DNA of 64,000 bases from Macrosoma leucophasiata (GCA_036365455.1 JAWQUS010000008.1:19761501-19825500); one strand, 5' to 3'; positions 21,819 to 32,871 are shown, counted from the stretch's first letter. Numbers and translations are program-made. The notes: generated by a model not told the origin, from the letters alone.

Positions 21819-21919
21819 GCAACTTAGGCTACTTTTAAACTAGCTGCGTCCACGACTTGTCCGGGTAGATACTGAACAATCATAAAATCTCACGCGGGCG
21901 AAGTCGGGGGCACACCTAG
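21819..21919 (+). mobile_element. Helitron-like family 3, 3' end fragment
   Basis: Starts in caacttaggctacttttaaa and ends with the inverted-arm region and CTAG at 21916-21919. The 5' two thirds are missing. Confidence 0.45.
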
Positions 21920-22110
21920 TCCACATTAAACGTACTCACACGAGACGAATCTCTTATCTTATCAGTCATAGCTTAACAAAGAGCTATCTAGTCCGTATTC
22001 TGTATGTCTAGTGACCTATATCAAGATAGGTTACCTAGATTGTACCCTAATGACATTACAATCTGTATTGCGCTATTGTGATGTGAGCAGTCGTGTGTTC
22101 TCATGTGAAC

Positions 22111-22155
22111 TCTGCCGTGGCATAACTAAAGGCATTTTAGTTATGCCACGGCAGA
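22111..22155. repeat. 20-bp perfect hairpin
   Basis: tctgccgtggcataactaaa is followed after 5 bases by its exact reverse complement. No surrounding repeat family was recognised. Confidence 0.85.
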
Positions 22156-22360
22156 ACTGGTCTTCGAATTCACGAATCATTCATTATTATATTGAAGAGT
22201 TAGGTAAGTGTTAGCGATGCCCGTTCCGTATAGATATTTCGGTTCAATAAAAGAATGCAGAGTGCAATTGTGTACTACGACATCGCGGTTGTTCGTCCCG
22301 CGCATCTAACGTGTAACGTGTGTGTAACTGAATACCGCAATAAATTTCAACTTTTAATTT

Positions 22361-22634
22361 TTACTGGTTGTAGAGCTCGCGGGCGTAGGCACCACCGCGT
22401 TACCTAATGAAGGTACTTGCCGCTAAATAGAAGTGTTCAGCTCTATCGTGTTCCGGTCAGGTGGTAATGTACGGCCCTGTAATTTCAGGCACGGAGGCAT
22501 AACACCTTAGGCCTGAGGAGTGGTAACGCACCTGAATTTTGACCTTGGTCTTATGGGTGTCTATAGGCTGCAGTCATCATTTAACATCAATGTAAACTGC
22601 ATGCTAGTTTGCCACTTCCACTACTTAAAAAAAT
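22361..22634 (+). mobile_element. SINE-A copy 8
   Basis: The hairpin in the head is lost (tagagctcgcgggcg without the repeated GAGCTCC arm). The rest is complete to the A tail. Confidence 0.78.
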
Positions 22635-23259
22635 AGAGTGAAACAGTGTAGTGTTCAGATTATTATTTATCGCATCCCTGGACGCAGGTGGTCTACACAT
22701 ACACACCATATACCTAAACTAAGAAATTAAGAACTGTGTTTCTTGTTTAATTAAAATCTTGTATTACTTTTAGGTACATGGTCATTATTAACTACGCAGC
22801 AGCTACATTGCTTCAATGTTCGGCAACATCCGGTCGAAAATATTTTCTTTACAATTATGAATTTGATGCTCGTGCCTGTTTAAAATAAGACAATTCATTT
22901 TTTAAATAAACAATTTCTTAAAAACGATTTCCGTTTTTTCGGACAGTTCTGATCGTCATGTGCATTAACCATGCATTAACTAATATTTTCCCAAAAAACA
23001 ATATGTCAATCATAATAACATACCTATATTGTGAAAAAACTTAACGTTGGTGCCAAAATTTTGAATTTCGTTCGGATGATTATTAATTTATATCGTAAAA
23101 TTAAATGCTTCGGTAACTTTATGATGATAAGCTATTATTAGTACCTAATCTGATCTGATCTGAACTCCCGGGTTAAGGTCTACGATCCCGGGTCATTGAA
23201 GACATATTTTATTTGGAAAAAAAATGTGTCGTGGTTGTAAGAAAAATATTATATCACAA

Positions 23260-23551
23260 TTAGCTGGCCCGATGAACTTCGTATCGCTTTAGAGGTATAA
23301 AATAATTAAATGTCCAAGAAATCGAAAAAAAAATATTGGTGAGAATCAACCTCACCATTTAGGGATAAAAAAACATAACCCTCCTTCTGTTGCAGTCGGG
23401 TAAAATAGACTACAACCGATTCTCATACCTACCAAATATATACACAAAATTTCATAATGATCGGTCCAGCCGTTTCGGAGGAGTATTGTTGAACACACAC
23501 ACAAACACTGTGACACGAGAATTTTATGTAGGTATTAGATATGCTGTAGTC
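23260..23551 (-). mobile_element. Helitron-like or RTE-derived short repeat (family 5)
   Basis: The left edge ttagctggcccgatgaactt and the right part gtgacacgagaattttatgt match a very common lepidopteran short repeat from memory. It includes cggtccagccgtttcggagg, a motif shared with the other Helitron-like families. The stretch 22635-23259 upstream is AT-rich without recognised features. Confidence 0.45.
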
Positions 23552-23834
23552 GTCGGGATGTGACGACCCCACCGTCCACTAGTGGAGGACAATTCTTCCG
23601 CTAGTGCAGCCGTAGTGTAGTCAGTCATCCGAACAATGGCGCTCAAACCATTCCAAACATCATCATATTTACCGAAAGATGTCCATTGTAGAAATTAAAT
23701 TTGCAGATTTTCTCGCGTATACAACACTCCCAAACTTCTTCTTATAGCCGACGTTTCGTCGAGCGCCGACGTCGCTTTCGAGCTACCGTGGTCATGGGCA
23801 GACTGACGGAAAATGAATGAAGCTCGCGAAAATC

Positions 23835-24020
23835 TCAACTGCTGGACCAAAGCCTACTCATAAGGGGGATATGCCGTACCTAATGGCCACGCTTGGCATG
23901 GCGATGGCGATCGCAGTGGCGGTAGTTTTATTGGAGGACGCTGCTGTCGCCTTATTGGAATATAGCATAACGACGCCCAACGCAGTTTTGAGCATCTTTG
24001 GGTTTATGTGCAGTAGTGGA
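23835..24020 (+). repeat. dispersed repeat E, copy 3
   Basis: ctgctggaccaaagcc, cggcatatcc-type block, aatggccacgcttggcatgg and gcggtagttttattggagga follow repeat E order. An 84-codon frame across it is not conserved in the other copies. A (GAAA)n run lies just after, at 24090-24106. Confidence 0.45.
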
Positions 24021-24576
24021 CTACCATTGGTTGAAGTGATGATGAGGATGACCTACATGCTTCAGCTTTGAAGAAACAGTGTTTGAAAAGAAAGAAAGAA
24101 AGAAGAAAACTCTTTATTGATGCAGTCGAGAGACACACATACGAGACAAAAGAAATATTTGAGAAAATATTAGAATATATTACCTAGGTGATAACACATC
24201 TCTTATTATGCCGTGTCCTGGAGCGTTTCACAAGCACCATCAAGTTGATACAGTTCAACTATTTTCAAAGGTTTTTATCAAAGTACCTACGTATCTAAAA
24301 ATACATGTGTATGGATGCGTAAACTATTTAAAAATATGTGCGTGTATTATGCAACGTCGAGTTCACTGGATTTAAGATGAAACTAGGTCTTGAAACTTAA
24401 GTAACGTTTACACTGTTTAGAATGTTTGTTTTTTGTTTTTTCTTTTTATTTAAAAATCAGAACATTTCTCGAGTAGGTAGTAATGTTTCAATACATTATA
24501 GGTAGGTTTATCTAGTATGTCAGACTATATGATAAGGCAAGGATATAGAAAGAAAAAAAATGGGAAAGAAAAATTT

Positions 24577-24652
24577 GACTTCGGACAGGAATCGAACCTG
24601 TGACCTCAGGGTAACCAGTCCAGCCGCTTTACCACTAAGCTACCGAAGTCGG
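24577..24652 (-). mobile_element. tRNA-like SINE head, family D
   Basis: On the minus strand: an acceptor-like 7-bp pairing ACTTCGG/CCGAAGT, a D arm GCTT-AGTGGTA-AAGC, and a T arm ACAGG-TTCGATT-CCTGT, then a T-rich tail. The anticodon stem does not pair and there is no CCA or clear terminator, so it is a SINE head and not a working tRNA. Related heads at 29172 and 40535. Confidence 0.6.
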
Positions 24653-24757
24653 GACTTCATGCATGTATTATTGCGATAAAATAAAATATTACCATTAAGA
24701 CAGGGATATGTTTTGTAAATGAATGCCCATTCATTTTTATATAAATTTGTTTAAATA

Positions 24758-25973
24758 GAGATGCCACGAATATTCAGCCATTATTCGGTATTCGCTTATT
24801 CAGCCACCTTTTTCTCATAATCGGTATTCAGCCAAATACCGAATAAATCATGAAAAAGAACTACATGTAAAAAAAGATCGATATTTTATTTACAAAATCT
24901 ACCAATGGTAGCCATGTTTAACCGAGTTCATAAAACGAGAAGGTTATATTTTGTTTTTTTTTTATTATCTTAACTGACAATTTCGTAATAATCTCGAATA
25001 GCCACGTCGCTCCCGCACGCACTGCAATGAGACAGGTCGTAAACTGTCACGCGCGGGTTTTTTGTATACCTATCAATGCGCGCGGTACGTAATGAACAAT
25101 GGCGAACTCCCATACATGTTTTTATGTCAGTGAAATACTCACTGTCTTCAGCTCAAAAATATTGCTTATTATTCAACATCAATTCCTGAGTTGCGTGATA
25201 TACAGTTTTTTCGTCAAAACGGTTAGGAAAAAATTATAAATAGATTTTAAAGTTTTATAGGTTTTGTTACTGATATCAAGTTGTGAAGCAAAATCGGTCT
25301 CTTTTGGAAAAATCGGCTGCTTCCAACAATCATACACAAGAAGAGCAATATCTGTTAGTCCACAAACAGTCCTAAAATTCTAAAAAATCCTAAATAATCG
25401 AAGAAAACACCACATACAAAACAACACACCGCAAAAAGTGACAGAATCTAACAAAGAAGTGACAGATAACACTAGCACTGAATGACAGACAGCGGACAGA
25501 TTAAAAATGAATGGATATCGATTATATATCAATCACATTGATTAAATTGAATTGAATGTCAAACTGGAGACCTCATATTCAGGAATGATTATGATTGATT
25601 TAATCGAGTACGAGTAGTACGAGTAGTAATAGTATATAGAAATAAAATTACTTTTTTGGTATACACAATTATATAGCAATATGTTCATGTACAACATCGA
25701 TTTTGGAATCGATATTTCGCATAAACAACGTCCAATTAAATTCTTTTATTTTTGTTTTTTAACCTAGCCTTTATGAAATTACATAATTTGTTCAAAAAAC
25801 GTAGAAAAATATTTAAATACGATCTGTGCAAATGGTTTATAAAGACGCTCCAACTTTTTACACATACATTTTCGCCATTGTTCTTTATGCACACGTCTGC
25901 GGCCATCATTCGGCTGCCGAATATTCGTAATTCAGTTATTCGGCCAAATTATTATTCGTGGCAACCATCGACT
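24758..25973. mobile_element. 1.2-kb element with TGCCACGAATA-type inverted ends
   Basis: The left end has gatgccacgaatattcagcc, attattcggtattcgc and aataccgaat. The right end, inverted, has ggttgccacgaataataatt, ggccgaataa and attcggcagccgaatgatgg. The interior is AT-rich with no transposase frame. It is probably a non-autonomous or decayed DNA transposon; the superfamily is not clear. Confidence 0.5.
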
Positions 25974-26004
25974 ATTGATTGGTCTGTGGTGGCAACTCTA
26001 ATCT

Positions 26005-26115
26005 ATAGGCGCACCACCAGTTACATGTGCCAAAACGTAACCAACTAATCTTGAGTGTTTGCATGTACGAGTAGCTATGCTTGAATGCATAGAATTACTT
26101 CTTCTTAATATGTAT
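26005..26115 (+). mobile_element. tRNA-SINE family B fragment
   Basis: gccaaaacgtaaccaactaa, then gtgtttgcatgta and gcttgaatgcat match the 3' half of family B. An (AT)n run lies downstream at 26163-26180. Confidence 0.5.
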
Positions 26116-26399
26116 AAAAATATTTATTGTAAGTATATATTTACATTGTATAAATTATATATGTGTATATATATATATATATTAAAAACACGTATTTACT
26201 ATGAATATTATGTTACTACTATGTAAAATGATGGCTAGTTTAATTGTCCAACCTCCGTAAAACAGGGTCCCAGATGAAAAAAAATATTTGAAAAGCTGCT
26301 AGGCGAATTTCAAAAATTGTTTCACTATTCGAAAACTGCATCTTCACTGAGTAACAAAGGCTATATTACATTAATTGCATCCGTAGGAAGCCGGTGCGA

Positions 26400-26800
26400 G
26401 CCACTAGTAAAAATCAATTGCTGTTCGTTAGTCTTGCTAAAACGGAGAACGGCGGAAAACGGATTTATCTTGGAAGGATCTTGGTCTTGAAATGTTCGTG
26501 GAGGTCTAGGGAAGGTTTAAAAGGTGCGAAAAAATCGAGTTATTGCCGGGAGAACCCTAAAAACAGCTCTTTTCTTTTTCCCATACAAACGTTTTCCAAC
26601 TAAAACATAGAGTCAATTTGAGCTTTATTGCTATTGTATAAAGTTACGAGCACTCACTGCTGTCTAAGCAATGTAGATGTGTTCCTAACGTCAAACCAGG
26701 GTGTCGGTTCTGTTCAAGAGATTTTTTTGACCCCGACTTTAAAATAGGTAGGAACAAAAAACTGCCTTTGACAGGACGAAGTATGTCGGGTTCGCTAGTT
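26400..26800 (+). mobile_element. Helitron-like family 2, diverged copy
   Basis: aaaatcaattgctgttcgtt and aaggtttaaaaggtgcgaaa follow family 2. A separated 3' end (gtcgggttcgctag) appears near 26795 after extra sequence. Diverged or chimeric. Confidence 0.4.
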
Positions 26801-26805
26801 CAAAA

Positions 26806-27251
26806 TAAAACTACGACAAGATATTTTGTAAACCTTGTCTAAAAATACGCAATATCCATGCGTCTGTCATAGTCAGTCAATCAGTTAAATTGGATAACTA
26901 TTGAACTGTCGACGTAGGTCCATCATATAATAATAAATTAGACCAATTCATTCATACTAGTCCGCCTTACTATGTTTAGAGTAAAGTTGATGACATATTA
27001 TCGGACGCGCCCGGCAGTCGCGGCTGAAGACCATGCACTTATTTTTTTTTAATTTATTTTAAATTATATTATTAACAAAGTAATTTAAAAAAAGTTTTGA
27101 TCTGAATCGTAATTCAATTTTTATTTTATTTATTTATTTTATTTAACCATTTATTTCAGGCAACCAGGGCCCATAACATACAATACACAGATAACAATAA
27201 AAAATACATAATACACTAATACTATATTGTTCTCTAAAAACTAATCACCAA
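26806..27251. other. AT-rich intron sequence
   Basis: Only T/A-rich low-complexity runs (tttatttatttattttattt at about 27126-27145) were seen. Confidence 0.5.
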
Positions 27252-27512
27252 TTATCGAGACGTACGTTTCGCCTCCCAAAATCTTCGGAAAACTACGCCT
27301 TCGGACCAGAAGTCAGGACTGAGGAATATCTGCAGATGTTTGACAGGTACACGCAACTTGAAGGAGGAGAAACCTGTAGGTCGGTTAGACTTCAAGGTTT
27401 CGATTTCCCCTTGTACTTGTCCCTCAGTACGTAGATTTGTGACAATCTTCTCAGTCATATACGATTGAACGTCGGTATTGGTCGTTTTCTCGTTTAGACG
27501 AGAAAGATACAC
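27252..27512 (-). pseudogene. LINE ORF1-like fragment
   Basis: An 86-codon frame, MYLSRLNEKTTNTDVQSYM to FWEAKRTSR, with SSFKLRVPVKHLQIFLSPDFW and GVVFRRF. This resembles the C-terminal nucleic-acid-binding domain of ORF1 proteins in some insect LINEs, by memory of the FK-V-VP...LWP-GV--R-F pattern. It lies just outside the left arm of the perfect inverted repeat at 27548. No RT follows, so it is a fragment. A host gene exon is less likely because no flanking exons are seen. Confidence 0.5.
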
Positions 27513-27547
27513 GAAGGTGTATGTATATAATCTTTATGTGTATAAAT

Positions 27548-27648
27548 CTTTATGATAAAAATCCCACCATTTTTACACATAAAAACGCGACTATACACAA
27601 ATTTCGAAAATAATATCACGCAGCGACACAGCTCTTTTCCGCGTTCCC
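27548..27648. repeat. perfect 101-bp inverted repeat, left arm
   Basis: This arm (start ctttatgataaaaatccc, end tttccgcgttccc) is the exact reverse complement of 28008-28108, checked base by base. The spacer is 359 bp. A transcript of the PDE7 intron could fold here into a 101-bp duplex. Confidence 0.95.
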
Positions 27649-28007
27649 GCCAAAACTCCTAACACCTACATGTGTTGTAATAGTGTTGTAAGGTTACAAT
27701 TAAATTTACAGTAAAACATTAAATTGCCGTTATTTTTTTTTAACTGATCTCTATGCTGTGCACAAGACGTACTCGTATTTCCTCGAGGTGCCATATCCTA
27801 CACCGGGAGGTACATTAGGGATACCATAAAATTGTTGAAAATATATTAAAAGAAACGAAACAGTTATTTAACAAAAACTTTAACAAACTATGTTAAAATA
27901 AATAAATAAAGCAGTTATGTACATGCATCAAAAAAAATTACATCGCCGTCGTACCGCGGCAATGTCCCCAGTAGGCTGGCAGCATTGCCACGTTGAATGG
28001 CAATGCG

Positions 28008-28108
28008 GGGAACGCGGAAAAGAGCTGTGTCGCTGCGTGATATTATTTTCGAAATTTGTGTATAGTCGCGTTTTTATGTGTAAAAATGGTGGGATTTTTA
28101 TCATAAAG
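28008..28108. repeat. perfect 101-bp inverted repeat, right arm
   Basis: Partner of 27548-27648. The identity of the arms implies a recent origin or gene conversion. The sequence continuing outward differs on the two sides, so the two arms look like 5' pieces of one element in opposite orientations. Confidence 0.95.
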
Positions 28109-29170
28109 CATTCGATAATGTTCACGAGTGTAAGAAAGTGATATTATGTGAAGTGAAAAGTGATTTTATTTTTCGTATTGCCTCCAAAACTTCGTAAAAA
28201 CTCCTAGTAAAGTCCCCATCGCTTTACTGGAGCCACCCCATCATCTCATCATATTCCTCATGGAAGCATTTAATCATCGTCATCTTCCATATGGAAATTC
28301 ATTAATTTAAAGAAATGTGAAATTCAATATGTATACGACTGAAAGACTCTGTATCTATGGTCATGAATATATTATTAAAAAAAAAAAAAAGAATGTCAAT
28401 GCTTATTCTCTGACCGAAATATTGGCCAGCCCTCCAGGCTCAGGTCACGGGAAGTGCCGAAAAATCGCTTCGCAATGACTTCAAATAAATAGGAAACGAG
28501 CACTGGGGCTCCTTCGACCCTAAATGGCACTAATAGGAAATCATCTGAAAGACTACTATACCTGAGATACAGTATACTGGGATACCATTATATACTACAT
28601 TTTAGATAGGTATATTTAAAGGAACCGTAGATACAGCATATAGGGTCTTCGGGTTGAACACAAAAATTCCCAATGGGTCGAAGTGTTCCAGTGCAATAGC
28701 TGGCCCCTTAATAGATAAAATACGAGATAATGTAAGTCGCGGACGTGTTCTTGAGCGTTCGGACGTCCGTAAGTTGATTCTCAGGATGTTTTACGTTATT
28801 AAAATTTGTCAAACGCAGTCGTAGCTGACGAATGCGTACGAAGCAGCTTTTCCATTCATTACTGACCAAAATACGATAGGACTGAACACAGTGAACACTA
28901 CCATGAATCATATAATTTTATAGGTATAATTCGGTCAAAAAAATAGTACCGACCTTTATTTGTGACATAATTTGGAGGAAAACTACCTTAATTTTAATCA
29001 GTATGTCCCATGACGACCAATCTACTTGTGTATAAATAGCATAACCCCTATTAGGAAAGATGTATGTAGGAATGTATCTTCACGCTAAGTCACCCACGGA
29101 GTAGGCACAGAGTGTAAAGCCAGATATCCCGGTCCTGACACACCTCCCGTGCTTCTTCTACAAAGAAAAA
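28109..29170. other. intron sequence, largely unrecognised
   Basis: A poly-A run lies at 28375-28391. A SINE-A-like scrap is near 28860-28910 (acgataggactgaacacagt), and a SINE-like stretch at 29060-29130 (gtatcttcacgctaagtc) resembles 61755-61805. Otherwise nothing recognised. Confidence 0.45.
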
Positions 29171-29171
29171 A

Positions 29172-29335
29172 AATGTGTCAGGCAGGGATCGAACCTGCGA
29201 CCATAGGATAAGTCCAGCCGCTTTACCACCGCTTCACTATGCTACCGTAGCCAATCCCCCGACACATGGATCGAACTCATGATCCCAGCGTGGCATTAGG
29301 AGCCTGCTACCACCAGACTACTCAAGCAAATTGTA
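29172..29335 (-). mobile_element. two adjacent tRNA-like SINE heads (families D and B)
   Basis: Minus strand: a family D head with GCAGGTTCGATCCCTGC (29185-29205) and, to the right, a second head with box B as atcgaactcatgatcc (29270-29290) and box A-like ctaccaccagactactcaag. Both lack functional tRNA features. Confidence 0.5.
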
Positions 29336-29999
29336 TAGCTGACGATAACATAACAACTTTTCACCAGGTGCCTCGTCTGTCTGCCAGTCAGGAGTGTAAA
29401 TATTTACTTAACTTGTTGTTGACAATGTATTAGTAAATGTTGTAACCTCAGATTAATTAGAGCTCTGTATTTTTCCATCGACGACTACTTAAACTAAGGC
29501 TGGGTCGCATAAGTTTATTTTAGCTTTAAGAGATTTGTTGCAGTCTCGGATGTTACCTGTGATATTACCACATCCCTAACATTTTTGAAAGACCTATCCA
29601 ACGATACCCCACACCAAATCATTGCCCCACACTATATAGAAACGAAAATTTTAAAAAATAGCCGCGCGTTACTTGTATGGCAGGTACCCTAAATAATTTT
29701 ATTTTTCATGTTTTTATTCTACCACTTTGTGGGCGTGATTAAGGTGTATACTTGTGCTATATTTCAAGTTTCTAGTACCAATAGTTTTTGCGCTAAACCG
29801 CGGACGGACATGGCGAAACTATAAGGGTTCCTTGTTTACTACGGAACCCTAAAAACGCAACAGTGCTGCCGCAGCACTGCTGCTCCATATTATGTATAAG
29901 TTTATATGAGATTATATTAACAAGTAGGTAACTTTAACAAGTATATTGATGCAACCGGACTTAAGAGTGGTTTCAATTAAAAAGAAAAGTATGTACCTA
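29336..29999. other. intron sequence with a common ggaaccct-type repeat
   Basis: 29600-29855 ends ggttccttgtttactacgga and accctaaaa, a pattern seen again at 31670-31720 and 34174-34300. It is probably a dispersed repeat; its class is not known to me. Confidence 0.4.
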
Positions 30000-30258
30000 T
30001 CTATACTTATATATAAAAATTAATTGCTGTTCGATAGTCTCGCTTAAACTCGAGAACGGCTGGACCGATTTAGCTGATTTTGGTTTTGAATGATTTATGG
30101 AAGTCCAGGGAAGGTTTAAAAGGTAAGAAAATATGAAGAAACTGAAGGGGAATAGTAAAAAACACAATTTCATTTTCCCATTCAAATAGTCCGTATATAT
30201 CAAACCTTTGACACATTATTTCATTCTGAGGCAATACGAAGTTTGCCGGGTCAGCTAG
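30000..30258 (+). mobile_element. Helitron-like element (family 2), best copy
   Basis: Starts TC after an A (tctatacttatatataaaaa) and ends gtttgccgggtcagCTAG before T. About 259 bp, non-coding. Sisters at 35212-35466 (-) and 37995-38248 (+). Confidence 0.55.
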
Positions 30259-30289
30259 TATCAAATAAATAACCAATTTCTATTAATAA

Positions 30290-30478
30290 AATAAAAATAA
30301 AAATAAATAAATAAAATACGCTTATACTGCCGTTGTACACATAAAACACATACACAAACACCGAGTGCCGATACAAATATCCGTAGGCCATACAAATATT
30401 TGTCCCGGAGCGGGGATCGAACTCGCGACCCTTCGAATCAAACGGTCGTCTCACACCGCTGGACTAATCGGGTCGTAT
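30290..30478 (-). mobile_element. tRNA-derived SINE, family C, copy 2
   Basis: The best head of the family: minus strand GACGACCCGATTAGTCCAGC (box A region) and GCGAGTTCGATCCCCGC (box B), then the body and an (AAAT)n tail at the left edge. Confidence 0.72.
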
Positions 30479-30548
30479 TTATTTCCTAGAGATAACGATT
30501 TCATATCTTTTTAATTACCACACCTCATACAAAACTGCAGATTACTTA

Positions 30549-30734
30549 GTGCCCGAACGCACTAGCGGTTAGCCGCGGGAGCGTGTAGCCGTGCGGTTAC
30601 AGTTTGATACGCAACGTTTGTGATTGTATGGCGGTTAAGTGCGTACAATCTCAGGCGGTTGCATATGAAAATGTAAAAGCGGCTAGCCGCGCGGCTACCC
30701 GCGCACGCGCCTAACCGCTAGTGCGTTCGAGCAC
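30549..30734. mobile_element. MITE, Harbinger-like, TTA duplication
   Basis: Inverted ends of about 22 bp and more (GTGCCCGAACGCACTAGCGG left; CCGCTAGTGCGTTCGAGCAC right) flanked by TTA on both sides (30546-30548, 30735-30737). 186 bp, GC-rich, non-coding. The 3-bp TTA/TAA duplication is typical of PIF/Harbinger and ISL2EU elements. Confidence 0.75.
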
Positions 30735-31014
30735 TTAAAGTGTCCCATAATAATATGTAGTAGACCTAATAACACAACTTCAGTACAAGCGAAATATTGT
30801 CTGAACGTATTCTATTATAGTTAATTGACCTATGCTGGCCCGCGCTTGCTCCTCCTATTATGTTTAACAATAACTGAGTGTGTCAATTTGTCAGTCGGCA
30901 AGTTGATTAAGTAATTGCTTTATCGTAGCACTTATTACATTATATAGAAAGTAAGTTAGTGTCTTATTTCTCGGATAGTATATTTTTCATTTGACGCTGG
31001 TAAGCCCATAATAA

Positions 31015-31528
31015 ACACCCGCCGTCTAATAGTAGTAACAAACATCCGGATTTAGTACGGAGCAGACCGCGGATTCAGTACGCTCCGAACCAAATTTGGC
31101 CGTGTGTAGTAGTCCGGCGGACAAAATTAATATTAATCAAGTCCGATGCAATCCGCCCGCGCGTATGTGGTTGGCGGATTCGGTCCGCCGTACCTTATCC
31201 GGTCGTGTGTAGCTAGAGCAGATTTGGTTGGCGGATTCGGTCCGCCGTACCTTATCCGGTCGTGTGTAGCTAGAGCAGATTTGGTTGGCGGATTCGGTCT
31301 GCCGTACCTTATCCGGTCGTGTGTAGCTAGAGCATATTTGGTTGGCGGATTCGGTCCGCCGTACCTTATCCGATCGTATGTAGCTAGAGCAGATTTGGTT
31401 GGCGGATTCGGTCCGCCGTACCTTATCCGGTCGTGTGTAGCTAGGGCAGATTTGGTTGGCGGATTCGGTCCGCCGTACCGAATCCGGACGTGTGTTACTA
31501 CTATAAGCGAACAGACGGCGGGTAGTGT
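31015..31528. mobile_element. TIR element carrying a 57-bp minisatellite
   Basis: Inverted ends of about 40 bp with gaps: acacccgccgtcta...atagtagtaacaaacatccg at the left, and at the right the inverted equivalent (cggacgtgtgttactactat...gacggcgggtagtgt). The interior is the tandem array at 31150-31490, whose unit repeats part of the terminal sequence (cggattcggtccgccgtacc). Non-coding. Confidence 0.65.
31150..31490. repeat. minisatellite, 57-bp unit, six copies
   Basis: The ggcggattcggtccgccgta block recurs at 31173, 31230, 31287, 31344, 31401 and 31458, always 57 bp apart with few changes. Because 57 is divisible by 3, both strands stay open for about 138 codons; these are artefacts. Confidence 0.93.
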
Positions 31529-32300
31529 AATGGCCGAATACTCAAAGGTCACTCAATTTTAAGCAACCCTCAAATGTGTAGATATAGATTATGGGTGTCG
31601 TGGTGTGGGAAGCAAACATATATTTTGAGGGAGATCTTGACTTGAAAACGTTTCTGTGGTTTTGTTACTTCTTAGGTTCCGTACAAAATAAACGGAACCC
31701 TTGTAAGATCACTCGTGCGTCTCTCTGTCCGTCGCGCACGTACCTACCTACATGGTTTTGAAGTAAGTTATGAAAACAGACGACAATAATTTAACGTTGC
31801 CTCTCCGTCTATCCTTTGTTTCGAAAACTACTGTATTTAATATATGACAAAAAACACAACATACCTGCAGAAAGTAGTTAGTAATAAAAAGCGATCAAAT
31901 CATGTAAAACTAGTTTTACGTACTTAAACGTGTTCAATAACATTTTGGATTTCACCGACTAAAATTAGTTTTATTAGTAGTAGGCCTAAAGCCTCGCTAA
32001 AGGTTCGCCATCTAACACTGAAATAATTTTTCAAATCGGATTAGTAGATCCTGAGATTAGCGCGTTCAAGTAAAAAAAAACCCTTCAGCTTTATAATATT
32101 TCAGGTATTAGTATAGATTAATTGATTGGCCCACATAAGGGCAGTGGAGTGAGGACGTCCCTTAACACTAATAAAAACCACGAGGTGCGCCCGTAGTGAT
32201 CCATTTAGGACGAACACTATGTCATTGTGTACTCAGCTCATTAGTATAACCGCTGTACGTTACAGTAACCCAAAAAGTAGTATGTGTATAATACACTACT
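31529..32300. other. intron sequence, little recognised
   Basis: The repeat fragment taggttccgtacaaaataaa lies at 31673-31692. Otherwise no gene or named repeat. Confidence 0.45.
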
Positions 32301-32594
32301 TACTGGTGGTAGAGCTCCAGTGACGGAGCTCGCGGTCGTAGGCACCACCGCATTACCTAATATACTTGCCGCTAAATAGTAGTGTTCGGCACTATCGTGT
32401 TCCGGTAAGGTGGTAATGTACGGCCCTGTAATTTTCGGCACAGAGGCACAACTAACAACAACACCTTAGGTCTCAGGAGGGGTAACGCATCTGCATTTTG
32501 ACCTTGGTCTTTGTGTGGGTGTCTAGGCTACAGTCATCACTTTACATCAATGTGAACTGCATGCTTGTTAACCACTACCATTACATTAAAAAAA
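32301..32594 (+). mobile_element. SINE-A copy 9
   Basis: Full-length with head and A tail. A short aactaacaac insertion follows the gaggca segment. Confidence 0.8.
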
Positions 32595-32596
32595 AC

Positions 32597-32751
32597 TATC
32601 GTGTTAGGTAGTAATGTACGGCCCTGTAATTTCCGGCACTGAGGCACACCTTAGGCCTCAGAAGTGGTAACGCATCTGCATTTTGACTTCTGGTCTTTGT
32701 GTAAGTGTCTACAGGCTGCAGTAATCACCTAACATTCAAAACATTAAAAAA
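32597..32751 (+). mobile_element. SINE-A copy 10, head-truncated, in tandem with copy 9
   Basis: Begins actatcgtgttaggtagtaa immediately after the A tail of copy 9, in the same orientation, and ends with its own A run. The first 100 bp are missing. Confidence 0.75.
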
Positions 32752-32800
32752 AAATACACGTGCCTCGGTTATGCAGTGAATCGGAGCCGATGGTCGATTT

Positions 32801-32871
32801 TGTTGTATGTACCTTCGCCCGTTTTGCAAATATCCTTTATATTTGCAAAACGGGCGAAAGTTCATACAACA
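32801..32871. repeat. 71-nt imperfect hairpin
   Basis: ttcgcccgttttgcaaatat and its exact reverse complement are separated by 6 bases, extended by a second paired block (tgttgtatg / catacaaca) with a small bulge. The size resembles a pre-miRNA, but a decayed TIR element is as likely. Confidence 0.8.

Noticed and set aside
24577..24652. Possible tRNA gene
   Set aside because: Acceptor, D and T arms pair, but the anticodon stem does not, and the sequence continues into a repeat-like tail shared with other SINE heads.
31150..31490. Possible CRISPR-like array
   Set aside because: The units are contiguous and identical along their full length with no variable spacers, the sequence is eukaryotic, and no cas genes are present.
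31133..31562. Two long overlapping frames (138-139 codons) on opposite strands with a 19-residue repeat
   Set aside because: They come from a 57-bp minisatellite whose unit length is a multiple of three, so frames stay open on both strands. The peptide has no independent support.
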